64,000 nt of DNA, taken from positions 11,967,301 through 12,031,300 of the forward strand of contig OZ007506.1 in the NCBI GenBank assembly GCA_963931865.1. Reading direction: 5' to 3'. Positions within the stretch are counted from its first letter, which is position 1; each line of letters begins with the position of its first letter. The position numbers were made by a program, and so were the translations under genes. Shown one piece after another: positions 46,837 through 59,177 of the stretch. This stretch comes from Axinella damicornis (Eukaryota; Porifera; Demospongiae; Axinellida; Axinellidae). Below the pieces are notes generated by a model that made no database searches, had not been told where the DNA came from, and worked only from the letters and a program-made list of their open reading frames with translations.

Positions 46837-49589
46837 CCGTTTCCAGGCCTGTATAGGCCTACCCCGTTTTTTTCCTGTTCTTCGGTTTCCGTTGACAACA
46901 GAATCCGTAAACTTGCAATGTTACACTGTTTGAAACTGCATCAGTGTTTTAGTTTACCTTTTAGAGGTGCTCTACCTGTCGTGCACGTCACTTCACTTGT
47001 TCTTTTTGCGAATTATTTAAAACATGCATATACATACGTCATGTTTCTGTGTGTGTACATTGTATTAGGACAGTTGCGTGACCATCCTACCATTGCTAAT
47101 TCAAAATTTGCAGTGGTTAGTGGGTGCTAAAGTTTACTCGAGTATGATGCAAGTATCAGCTCCCACTTAATTCTTTCAAGGGAATTACTAGCTACCCTAA
47201 TTCAAAGAATGCTGTGAGTTTCCTTTACTCAAGTATTATGTAGTATTAGCTCCCATTGAATTCTTTCCGGCATTACTATCCTCCCAGCCCCATGCTAATT
47301 GAAAGAATGCTGTGGGTTACTACTGAAGTTTACTCAGGCAAACTTCCCAGCCCTTGTCACTCGTTTCTGTGCTCCAGGCAGTGCCAATTAATAGATGGCT
47401 GCATGTCATGGGGGACATACTTAGCCCATAAACTTGAAACAATGTGAAGAATGACGATTCTGGTGACTGGAGCACATGCAGAAAGGACTGACAAGGGCTG
47501 GGAAGTTTGCTTCGACCACAGATGAGTGTATACTGTATGATAGTGGGAGCTGATATTGGAGTGATACTTGAGTAAACTTAGCTATAGCGACGTCGACCTT
47601 CATGCATGCTAGCTATACCGGTATTCCTGATTTCATTTATAACTGCACTGCTGGTTGCCATGGGTTATTGGTACTGAACAACACCAGAATCATTGAAGGA
47701 TGTGAGGGGGCCAACCAAAATTTGACAAAATGACCTTTTGCACAGGTAGCTATATGCAACTTCTAAGTAGCTAGTTTCTGCCTGCAGGTATAAGGTTAGT
47801 TACATCACTGCTATTTGAGTAATGACTATACTGCAGGATGGTAGCTATGCTTAAACTGACTGATTCTGTTGCTAAGGTATTTCTCACTGTCAAGGCATGG
47901 TTGCTATGTATCTCACTACCACATCATTATTGTAACTGCTAATGTGAGAAAGATATTATATCTTCAGTCAACTGAACCCATGCAGTCTCCCATGCAGGCA
48001 GCTATAATATAATCATAGCTCTGCATGCTTGTGACCTAGCGACAAACTCAAACCACTGGAATTTTGGTTAGGTAACTTGCATGGTTCCTTAATCCAAACT
48101 CCAGGGAAAACCAACTTGACATCTTTCACCACAATCGTACCCATCCCACTCTAAGAAACAGCTTTCCAGTTCTCAGGTATCATACCTAGCTACAAATACA
48201 TAATCAAATCCTTTGAAGTTGAGTTGCATTACATGTGGGCGATACAGTAACAGTAACTTTGTAACCAATTTCCAGCTCTCAAGTACATACTAATACTATG
48301 TAATCAGAAGTCATGCATTTAAGCATTTCTTGGTAGTCCAGTTTAGTGTCTTACCAGTGGGCACAATCACTTATTAATGGATACTTCTCAAGTGCCGGCA
48401 TCACAAGAAAGCTAAGTTCTCTCAAAAGCAGACCCATGGCCATGGTACCAATACTATGAAATCAGAATCAAGTAAATTTCTTGGTGACTATATAGCTACC
48501 AAGAAAAGTAATTATATACAGTCCAGTTTGGCATCACATGGTGCAATCAGAACTGAACTGTGTGGCACTTCTGGCCATGCAGTAGTTGACCCGCCTCACG
48601 GTAGCTAGTAACTCTTGAAAAAGCAAAGAAACACTGCTAAGGAAAATGCCATTAGCCATCCATCCTGAGATCCATTTTTGAGAGGTGGAGTATGAGGCCA
48701 CTAGCTACTATTTGGAGAAAATGTTTTGCTTCCATGCTTGTTAGCTAGCTCCTTAGAAGGCATGAAAATTAGTAATGGTGCAACATCAAACTAAGGGTAC
48801 ACATGTATAGGTACATACACCATATAGGAGTGGGAATCATACAATGCTATTGGAATTCTAATCTAGTGATGTTTGATTTGGTCCTGGAGTGGCTTGCAGT
48901 ACAAATGAGCACCCATGAGTTGAGTTTCTTGGGATCATGTGTTGTCAAAGGAGAAATGTGTAGCAGCCTTTAGAAAGACTGCAAGAGAGCAGCCCAGAAT
49001 CATTTTATGAAGTAACTTGCAGGACAAAAAGGTCAACCGCTCCTTGTAATTGCTTGGAGAGCAGGCGGGCTGGGGCTGCCGTACTGTCCTTCTAGTATGA
49101 CTATCAGAGTTTTACTTTAGTTGTTGCATTCCAAAAATAGTAATAAGTCTACAGTGTCCCTTCGGAAGCTTTAGGTTTTAGTTTTGGTTTGTTCTATAGC
49201 TAACTAGCAAAAAGGAAACTGCCTAATTGAAAGGGTCTTAGTTTTAGTAACGTTTTTAACTAAAAGAAAAGATGCAAAATTCACTGTTTTCATATTAGTT
49301 GTTCGACCATAGCTACTGATGCACAAGCAGGATAACAGCCAAAGAAGCTACAAGTCGGCGTTAAAAAAATCCCCATTTCGTCAAGAAAGAAAGAATGACT
49401 GGGTTCAGACAAAGTAGGTGTATAACCATGGGATAACTTCCATTCAGCAGGTTATGCTAAGATCTGCCAACTGATACCATGCAATCAGATATGTCCCCCA
49501 CGGCCAACTCAACCAACTATCTCACTGCCAGTAGCAATGCCCCAAATGAGAATCCGCCTTTTTTAGGGGCGTCCCCAGGGGAAGCAGCA
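46837..49589. other. AT-rich interval without recognised gene
   Basis: There are no family-matching frames on either strand. The only structure seen is the inverted repeat at 47128-47583 and scattered tagcta/catgca words typical of the whole window. 48000-49589 holds nothing I can name. Confidence 0.6.
47128..47583. repeat. 456-bp inverted-repeat element
   Basis: CTAAAGTTTACTCGAGTATG running to 'agtatcagctcccac' is mirrored by 'gtgggagctgatattggagtgatacttgagtaaacttag'. Internal words 'aacttcccagcccttgtca' and 'tgacaagggctgggaagtt' are also inverted. The left half contains internal direct repeats ('gaattctttc', 'aaagaatgctgtg'). Confidence 0.7.
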
Positions 49590-52560
49590 ACCCCTCCCTA
49601 AAGAGCACCATGTCCCTCCTCCACTACAATGTCAGAAGTCTTCTACCCAAACTTGACAACTTAAAAGCTGAATGCAACATTTTCAAACCTCATGTCGTGT
49701 GTATCTGTGAAACCTGGCTAGGTTCTGACATTGAAGATAATGAGCTATCAATCGATGGCTACAGAATTATTTGTTTAGACAGAAATAGACATGGAGGGGG
49801 AGTAGCTTTGTTCATTAGTAGTAATTTGTCACACAAAGTCATCTATTTAGGTAATGGTAGCTTTAAATGTATCATTGTTTCACTCCAATTTGGCCCTTGT
49901 AAAGTATGTGTTTGCTTGTTGTACAGACCCCCTAATAGTAGTTGTGACTTTTTAAATTATCTGTATGACGTTTTATGCTCCATTTACATCTCTTTGTTCT
50001 CTAACTTTTTACTTCTTGGTGACTTTAACATTGACTTTTTATCTCAAAACCATCCTCTATTTTCAAAATTAGTTTGTATTACATTTTCTATTTCACCAGG
50101 TTGTAAGTCACCCTACTCACTTTAGTTACTCAGGTGTTCCATCCATTATTGACCTTGTTTTTGTATCTTTTTCTCCCAACCTTGTTTCATGTAATACGAT
50201 CTCGCCCCTGTCCACCTCAGACCACATGGGAATTCATTTCACTTACAAACTTCCAACTACTAACAAGAGACCCCGCACCCCTCAGAGGTCTGTCTGGTGT
50301 TATTCTCTCGGCGACTTCGACAAAGCTTGCGAAATACTATCCGATGTTGATTGGGATACTGTTAATAATGGTTCAGATATCGACCTATGTTGGAGTAATT
50401 GGCAGAGAACATACCTTGGCATAATCAGCCATTGTGTCCCTCAAAAACTCCTTCCTCACAAGAAACACCTCCCATGGATCAGCCTCTCCATTCTCAACTC
50501 TTAGGGTCCAAAATATATTGAAATCTCCCCCACAGCATAAAATGGCATCTGCATGCAGCGTTGAGCGTTGCCCAGGGCGCGCAGCGTCCAACAAAACTCG
50601 GGAGGGTGCCCCTGGCTGTTAACAGCAATGATTACACTCACCGTTGACCAAGGCAGGAAGGGGCGGAGGCACTGGGTGGAGCCGATAACTGAGCTAGGTG
50701 TCTGGTTATCGCGCCGTTCGACCAGCTGCTAAAACTCGACTGTTGTCTTGCCGTACGCGGAGGACCATCGCTACTTACTTTATTGCTGGAGAGGGCAGAC
50801 CAACAGTAAGTCAAAGCAGGAGCGTTATTGCAAGTAAGCGTATACTGACGGCGAGATAAGGCTTTTTAGCTTACCGTTCGATCAACTTACAATGGCGGCC
50901 TTGTTTCTGCCTGTACCAGCTGCCAGCCCAGACGCTTGGCGCCCTTAATTCTGTAGTTATACAGAGGGGGACTACTGACAAGACTCCAGGAGCAGTGCTA
51001 GTCGAAGGCTGTCCGTCACCGCGAAGTGAGAAGCCATAGTGTGAAAGGACGCTAATTATGCGCCTTGTGTGTGTGTGCGTGTGTATGTGTGTGCGTGTGT
51101 GTGTGCGCGTGTATCATGTGTGTCTACATAGGTATGTGTTACCTGGTAACGTAAATCAGTGGTGTGGAATTGTATTACGGTGGTAAGAAAACGTAACTCT
51201 TTACTCACGTCTTTACTCAATAAGTACAAGCGCTCAGGCAATCAAGACATTCTTTCCCTGTACAAGCTCACCAGAAACCGAGTGATTTCTGAACTCAGAA
51301 AGGCAAAGCTTGCATTCTTCAAGCATCTACAAACCACAGATGACAAAACTTTTTGGAAGCTGTATAAAACCTCAACTAGAAGGGAATCCTCGATCCCAGC
51401 ACTTCAAGTACCCATGGCCAACTACGGTCTTGTGTGTAAGGACATGGAAAAAGCTAACGTTCTTAACAACCAATTTTTCAGAAATTTTAATCACATCAAA
51501 TAGTGACACAAGTACCGTCAACGACCTTGACTACCTTGACAACCTCGATCCATCTCACTTTCCAGAGGAATTTCTATGTACGGAGGACAAGATGCTATCT
51601 CTAATCACTTCCTTAGATACCAGCAAATCTATATACTGGGGCAGACGGTGTCTCTGCCAAAATGCTCGAATCCACTGCTCCGTTCATCGCTAAGAGTCTC
51701 ACCAAACTATTTAACAAATTTAATCTCTAAGAAGTGGGAAGTTTCCCTCTGACTGGAAAGTTGCTCGAGTAGTTCCAATTCCGAAGGGAGGTGACCTTGA
51801 AAATCCAGTCAACTACAGACCTATATCAATTTTACCTATCCTAAGCAAACTCCTCGAGAAACACCTGCACGACCTCTTGTCTCATCACTTGAAAATTTTC
51901 TCGCCATCGTCAGAACACCAATGGGGCTTTACCTCAGGGAAATCCACGACCTCAGCTCTCATCTCATATGCACACGATTGCCAAGAAGCACTTGATTGTG
52001 GGAACGAGTTGTGCTCCGTGTTTTTCGACCTGAGCAAAGCGTTTGATACTGTCCCCCATCAGCTTCTTTCCAAACCTTTCCAACTCCAAGTCGATCCTTT
52101 CCTCATAAGATCCATGGGTTAGTAACCGATAGAACACAGTCAGTTGTACTAGGAGGTGTTCAATCTAACCCTCTAGCTACCTGTAGTCTCTGGTGTGCCC
52201 CAGGGATCTGTTCTTGGGCCACTGCTCTTCTTGATATATATCGATGGTGTCTCAGCCTCTGTAACAGACAGCAAGATCACCATATTTGCCGACGACATTG
52301 CTCTCTATAAAATCATTAGAAATCCTAGAGACTACACCCTGTTGCAAGGAGACATTACGTCAGTATGCAGTTGGATAGCAGACAATCACCTTGTTCTGAA
52401 TATTTTGAAATGTTGTTACATTGTCTTTTCTAGAAAACATCACCCAACCCTTCCAAATGCCCCACTCTGTGCTGTAGAAATTCTGCTTGAACACTTCCAA
52501 AACTTTCCTATATACAACACATGCAGTAGGAGAGAATGATAGACCGACATAACATGTTAA
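49590..52560 (+). mobile_element. non-LTR retrotransposon (CR1/L2/jockey-like), inactive
   Basis: An apurinic-type endonuclease comes first: NVRSLLPKLDNL, CETWLGSDIEDNEL, DRNRHGGGVALFIS, LLYRPPN, LLLGDFNIDF and later STSDHMGIHF. It is followed by reverse transcriptase: PVNYRPISILPILSKLLEKH, GFTSGKSTTSALI, VFFDLSKAFDTVPHQLL, VPQGSVLGPLLFLIYIDGVS and the catalytic FADDIALY at about 52285-52310. The frame changes repeatedly (near 50090, 51500, 51640 and 52110) and a foreign segment interrupts it at about 50505-51180. No poly-A or tandem 3' tail was identified with certainty. Clade assignment is approximate. Confidence 0.85.
50505..51180. repeat. insertion splitting the non-LTR element
   Basis: Between ...HKKHLPWISLSIL and ...RKRNSLLTSLLNKY the coding sequence is replaced by about 675 bp without coding signal. 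It contains GC-rich words and a GT/GC microsatellite at 51066-51125. Boundaries are approximate and I could not see a target duplication. Confidence 0.55.
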
Positions 52561-52877
52561 ATGGTGCAACTCCTTTGGACCAGACCTGTAATTCCATAGC
52601 TACATGCATGGATAGCAACTGCTTGCAACAAGAGCCTAAGCCTTCAGTATCCGGAGACAATGCACTGTACGCAACTGATGATTTTTTTTGTACATCTTGT
52701 GTTCAGTATCTCCACTGCCAATCATCTTATAACCATGCACTTTCCCGTTTCTCCTCTATGGCACTCAACACCATGTTGGATTCATCCAGAATGATCTATT
52801 AAACTCAACTTTCCCATCGTCAAGGTGCCAAGCTAAAAACACAGGGGTGAAAAGGCCTTGGTTTGAGGCTGGGTTTG

Positions 52878-52880
<3 letters not shown>

Positions 52881-52914
<34 letters not shown>

Positions 52915-52953
52915 CTTGTAATCCTGGGATGTTTGCATGGAAGGGGGAGGGGG

Positions 52954-53000
<47 letters not shown>
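52881..53000 (+). repeat. poly-G tract and (TTA)n microsatellite
   Basis: About 32 G at 52881-52912 and about 15 TTA units at 52956-53000. Downstream to 53430 I see no gene. Confidence 0.9.
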
Positions 53001-53429
53001 GCCATGGTGGGAGACACTACAACAGTTACTACGTAGTTCTATTAGGTATACATGACTATATTATTATAGTTATGATCTATATACATACATACCTAGAGGT
53101 CACCAGCCCATCCAGGATGAACATTAAAGTGTGTGAGATCTTGGATTAGCTGCATAGACATGTCCCGATAATTGGACCACGGTTAGCTGAGCAATGAAAT
53201 ACTGCTAATATTATTGAAAAAATGGCAGCAAGGGGGTGTCCCAACTTGTTAATTATTTCAATAAGTACAGGCAAACATAATGACTGATAATGACCCTAGG
53301 TCCAAGGTACCGAGGTAGAATAAACAAAATCCCCATGGCATGGGCAGACAAAATAATTTATGCTCAGTGCAGCAAAGAAATGTTCAATAGATGACAACAC
53401 ACATCAGCTAGCTAGCTAGCTAGCTATAG

Positions 53430-56400
53430 CTAGTCCAGGCCCACAGATGTCATTTGAAAACCAGGAGCAATTCTCGGTTCGGTTGGTGAATGAAACTCTG
53501 CATAATCAATCGCTTCAGGACGTTTGCTTTTCTTACTGAATTTCCTGAAAATTTGAAGGTTACAATAATTAATATGGTAGCTAGTGTACAATAATTTTTA
53601 TAATTATAAGTTATCCAGTTTAGTCCCATCAAGTAGAATTCAAGTCAGTTCTCAGTAGTCACAGCTTCAGCAAGAGCCCATGCATATAAGCCGTGGTTAA
53701 CTGTCTGCATGTTTAACTTACCGTTACCCATTGCCACCTAATTAAAATATCGCATCTACTCACTCTTATGGTGATAGTGAACAGGAGCTCATATTTGGTT
53801 GCTATAATTATAGGAATACTGTACGATTGACAACATTGGTACTTTAGATCTATTGCTTGCTGCCACACATGCATGCACACATAATTATTATATAACAAGT
53901 GCCAGAAGTACGTATGACTCACCAACAGCGGTGTATGAAAGCCCTGCTACATACTGCTATCACTCCACTGACAAGAATCAGCAGAGGCAAGTAGTACAGT
54001 GGAGTCAGCACCGCTGTCAAATTGGTGACCCCACTAACAGGATCAGGACAGTTGTCTTCATTCACAGAAAGTTTTGTTAGTTCTAGGGGGGCTAGAACAT
54101 CCATGATAGAAGCAGTTGATACCATGAGCAGCATAACAAGTGCATCCACAGCAAGTACTGCCTCCAGTATGTTGGCTACCCAGAATTTGTATGGCTGAAC
54201 GAACAAGTATAAAGTTGCGAAAGACATAATGACATATGAGTGAGCTTCAGTGTTTTTAGGAAGATACACTGTGATTAGTATGGCTACAAATCGCCTGAAC
54301 AGTTCAACAGAACTCCACCAGCAAAACCGCGGCTTGTAAATGGCCGTTAATGGTTGGACTGTGCACTCCAGAAATCTTGGTTTCCTTAAAAGGTTAGCTG
54401 AAAAGAGCGCAGTAAGAGGCACAAGAACAGCGGCAAGCAGCAAGACAACCATAGCCAGTATTGAAAGTGGAATGTGTCCTCCAGTAAAGCAGCCCACAGA
54501 GCCATCAATGTACCATTGAATACTAGACGTGTTTCCAATGCTGATAGAGGCGCAGAACAAGATGGACGAGGAGGTGTGCACAATTTGAGCATACATGAGT
54601 AGTACAAGATTCCACACTCCGTACCAGGCAACCGGGCGGAACACTTTGTGTCGGATAACTACTATGGTTATTGTAGTTGGAATGACGGTGAAAAGAGGGA
54701 TGTATCTGAGGAGATATGATACCAGTGCTGGCATGCCTTTGTAGAGGCAAAAATCATAGGGAAAGTACAAGGCAAGTGCACTGCTGACATAATGCTGCAA
54801 CCTTTCTACAGCATCAAATGTAATTGGAAAACTATCCGTAATATGGAAAGCAATCTGTACGTAGAAAAGGCAGGGATAAACCCAATCAGGGAGTGGCTTG
54901 GAGACAAGTAAAGTCGTAAAACATACTCCAATGTCAAGAAGTATCAGAAGTGGGATAAGAATAGCATTTGCATCACTGCATGTGACACAACGCTCCAACA
55001 ATGCGCTCACTCCATGACCTTCTGGGCAAGTGCCACACAGTATACCACTCCTATTGCATTGGCACTGGAGATTAGGTTTAGTGTATACAAACATACTGCT
55101 GTAAGTCATCTCGCCATAGCTTGTGTTGTGCAGAAGGTTACAGTATCCATCAGGACAGAGGTGTGTCATGAGTGTAAGTGTTCCATCAGGATTGGTTGCG
55201 AAAACAGACCAAGTGTGTGGCTGAAGTATCAAAGTTCTGTGATCAATGTTACATTCAAGTAGAAATGGATTGTTAACTGTGTTACAAGTACATATTCTTG
55301 TTTGACCACCCTCTTCCTGGCTCACTAGGGCATTGCCAGGTGGACAAACCAGTGCAGTAAAAGAGATGTTCTGCATGACACTTCCAGACTGTGTTGCATA
55401 GTCATTGTAAAGGGACACGGAAACATTTGTACTTGTAGCAAAGTTTTCAGAATTTACAGCAAACTGAGTGGCTGTTGTACCAAATCTTGGTTCATATGCA
55501 ACAAGATTTGGATCAAAAGAGTAAGTGGCTGGGACATAACTACCCTGTGCCATTTGGTTAGTGATTTGGTCCCCTTGTGTTTCATAGAGATCTTCGAACC
55601 GAATTACAGCTGATGTTGATAGTCCAAGCTCATCTAAGGTGTCTACATCCACATACACTACTTCACCAGGAGATGCAAATATACCCTCACTCTTGATCTT
55701 CAAGCTCACAGGCGGCGTCTGTATGTAGTGTATGGAGTCATCCATCAATTCATTCCGATGTCCAAGATTGCGATTGTCATTGTTGAGATTCACAAAGGGC
55801 CACCTTAGAACATCACTTCTATTGAAGTAGGGAGGCTCTAGCGCGTACCAGGAGCAGAGGTCGAGCTGATTAATGTACACTGCTGGGGCAATAATAGCCG
55901 TGTTGCCAGAGAAGTTGAGGCTCACCTATAGGTATATAGGATGAACAGTACATACAATGCCATGTCATTGTACTGCATATTAATTGCATACATGCACTTC
56001 TGTATTGACACATCCATTGTTCATGGGTACTTGCTGATGTCATGTGGCCATAATTATATTCACAAAGCCAATATTATGCAAACTTGAGCCTCGTGGAAAG
56101 AAACTATATGTTACATATCTTTTGTATAATCACACATACATTCACCACTGTTACACAAATAGTAGTTAAAGATCATTGTAAATGGATACTCAGGAAAACT
56201 GAGAGCACATACTACACTTATAGCCTCGTTCCCAGGCACTCAGGAACGAGGCTAATACCACACTGAGCCTCAGATGTTGTACTTTTTGTGTATAGCTCTC
56301 ACAGACATACCCCTTCCCACTCTTGTGGCGGTAGAGTATAGTCAGGGCCATAGAGTAGGAAACAGAGGGGGTTGTAGAGAATCTTTGTGAACCCATTCAC

Positions 56401-58882
56401 AACGGACTGAGACTCAACAACGATACTGCTACCAAGGTTGCCCAAGTTTCTCTCAAAGTGCAGTGTGGCTCCCTTCCTCAAAGCCACTTGTCCATAGGAA
56501 GTCACATACAGAGCTCCACCATCCATGTTCTCTGCATTGTTGTTAATGAACCGCAGTTGACCGTCTACAGTCAGTGTGGTTCCAATTACCTGTACATGGT
56601 ATAGACACATTCCCATCAAACGTTCACAAACTTTTACTTCACTATACGTACATGTTTCATTGTACTGTGATCATGCACCGTCCCTTTTGTAACACTGAGC
56701 AACTCCACAGTGATACATTACTGTGCACTTCTTACACTAGAATTACAATGGCACATCAAGCTAAATGTGAGCTCTTTAATTTGTGATTATAGCACTCATC
56801 GTTTGTGTAGGCCTAGATTCGGAAGATGTTACATACTTGCATACCCTTAGTGAAGAGCCAGTGTTATTGATGAAATCATCTTGTCCTAGCATGAGCACCG
56901 GGGCATACGACATTGCGACTATCCCTCCACTGCTCCTCCCGTTACCTATGAAGGCACTGCATCAGTGTGTGCATGATGCATGCATGGTGCAATCATTCCA
57001 CACTTATGTGGTAACAAATAGTAGATCATTTACACACTCTGTTGGAGTGTACGTGGGTAGCCATCAAAGACTTGATAGTTGTGATAAGTACAATTTCTAT
57101 ATACATATAAGTACTTACATGTATAGAATCACCCTTACCAGTCTTGTATGATGTAAGGATTAAATTCTGCTTGAGGATCGAAAAAATCGAGTGATATCAG
57201 GCCAAGAGCTGCTCCATATTGTTTAGCATGATTGCGAACAAACGTGGAGTTTTTGAAGACAACCGTATAACCATTCTCTACACCTATTCCCGGGTATACA
57301 TACGCTCCTCCACCATACTTTGCTTGATTATTGGCAAAGTAGCATTTCATGACACTGACTGAAGGAGCTGTGCCACTAAGGTACGTATACAGGAACCCGA
57401 TGACCAGTCCACCACCACCATCTCCAGACTCATTGTCCACAAAGTCTGACGATGTTATCACCAATGAATGATTTAAGACACCTTTATCAAAGAGAAAGTA
57501 CACACCTCCTCCAAATGTGGTAGCATAGTTCTGTTCAAAGAGGCAATTTTGGATGGTGGTGTTCACAGCAGAGTCTTGCTGAATAAATATTCCCACTCCC
57601 CCACCCCGCCCAGCAAAGATACCTCTTAATATTAATTCAGATGAGGATACAATGTCCATCCCAAGTGGTTCTGCTCTGTTTTGAACGAACGTACAATTCT
57701 CAAGATAGATTGTAGCAGTAGATTCGTTAAACAGTGAATTGTACACTCCAACAGCTATTCCACCAGCATTCCCTCTAAATGGAGAAGTATGGAAAAGTAG
57801 TTCTGCCCTGTTGTATGCAAAGGTTGAGTCTGATACTCTGACGTGTAAGCAGTTGTATATGTCAAGGGCTCCTGTAGTGAATGACCTGAAAATGAAAAAG
57901 AAAAGGTGATTACGTAGTCTATAGCACCTATATGGTGGCCTTTTCAAAATGCATATTATACTATGCCATGTGTAAACCGTACATTCTAGTAGCTATAAGT
58001 CTTGGCTGCTATACTATTATGCAGTGATGTGAAGTTACTATTATGCACCAGCCCATATACAGAGTGCTATCACAGCTATAGTACATGTAGTCATGTGAAG
58101 AGTCACATGAGTATGGATACGTCAGCTACAGCACTTTTGTCACCTTGGTGCTATGATATCGATTCAGATTCTATGGAATATCCTTCTCTTCAAATATCTG
58201 CATATTCATGCATATGGTGCAATCCACTTTGATGTCAAGATTGCTACATAAGGCCAACTTTGGTTCGCGATGTGGCCTCACTTGGCATGCAATTGCAAGA
58301 GTACACCAGTTAAATTTTAAACACAGATGCAAAAATGGGTACATTCAGTTTGATTGTGATGCATGTCAAACCTCATGAATGTGCAATATACTGTACGTAC
58401 CGGAAGGTAGACCGTGAGACAGTGACGTTTTGAACATTCTCAATGCTAAATGGTCTTGTACAGCCATAAACAGTCACATCTTCAACTGAAATGACTTCCA
58501 TATTCTTCATTCGAATGGAAAACAATTCCTGAGCTTGCATATCAATATCTTCAGAACATTCGATAGAGCTGTTCGCCTCTCCACTTCCATATACATGCAG
58601 AGCTTTTAGTCTGCCGCTAAAGTCACCAACTAAAATGGATGAAGACAATGCATGCTTCTCCGCAGTGAGGTGGAATTCCACGCAGTCGTAGGGTGTGTAA
58701 TTCAAATAGGAGTGCAAGTTTCTGAGACCACTCTGAAATGTGATACACTGGTTAGCAACATTTGATTCGGTCGAATGGCAGTTTGGACTCGCGATGAACG
58801 CAATGCAGTTCTCCTGTGCCCAAGCTCCCAGAAGTAGGAGGCAAAAAGAAACATAAACGGCGAGAGAACGGTTTCCCACCAT
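53430..58882 (-). CDS. beta-helix extracellular / multi-pass membrane protein
   Basis: Six exons join in phase to about 1245 aa: 58401-58882, 57139-57885, 56845-56956, 56311-56589, 53923-55925, 53430-53544. The start ATG at 58882 opens a signal peptide (LAVYVSFCLLLLGAWAQ). Repeated strands of the type 'CTFVQNRAEP', 'CLFEQNYATTFGGGVY', 'SDFVDNESGDGGGGLVIG' and 'CYFANNQAKYGGGAYV' indicate a right-handed parallel beta-helix resembling chlamydial Pmp-type repeats. Next come a beta-rich ectodomain, a cysteine-rich EGF-like knot (CQCNRSGILCGTCPEGHG, CVTC) and about eight to ten hydrophobic helices from about ILIPLLILLDIGV onward. The final exon supplies a basic tail (KFSKKSKRPEAIDY ... SVGLD). The architecture suggests a surface receptor or adhesion protein. 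I know similar uncharacterised proteins as large families in sponges. The frame of the large exon runs to TGA just past the donor, so an unspliced form would end in HRCW. Confidence 0.8.
56221..56254. repeat. minimal hairpin of the 'CCTNGTTCCCAGGC' MITE family
   Basis: TAGCCTCGTTCCCAGG and AGGAACGAGGCTA are joined by a very short loop, in the intron before exon 53923-55925. Confidence 0.75.
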
Positions 58883-59177
58883 TGCTGTTCCAAACGGTTG
58901 CGCAAAAGTACGAGCCACGCCTCCTCCACGGATACTTCCGGATACTACGAAACACCACGGATAGGCCTTACAGGCTTACTTCCGCAAACCACAAAGTTGA
59001 CTGCTACCGCCATAACAAACTGTCGGCAGAACCTCGTCACTTCTCGACGGAAAGCGTTCTTCCAAACGCCGTAAGTTATACTCTAGAAGTTGGTGACCTG
59101 GCCAAGGCATCACACTCTTGGCCCTCGACCTCAACAGTACACCCGATATAGTGCCCACCAAAGTATAGGAAGCGGTC
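58883..59177. promoter_or_regulatory. bidirectional promoter region
   Basis: Only 295 bp separate the start codons of the beta-helix gene (-) and ERGIC2 (+), so both promoters and 5' UTRs must share it unless non-coding first exons exist elsewhere. No TATA box is evident; CpG dinucleotides are more frequent than in the neighbouring introns. This is inferred from layout only. Confidence 0.5.

Noticed and set aside
48000..49589. Hidden gene in the AT-rich interval
   Set aside because: I looked for family motifs on both strands and found none; left as unannotated.
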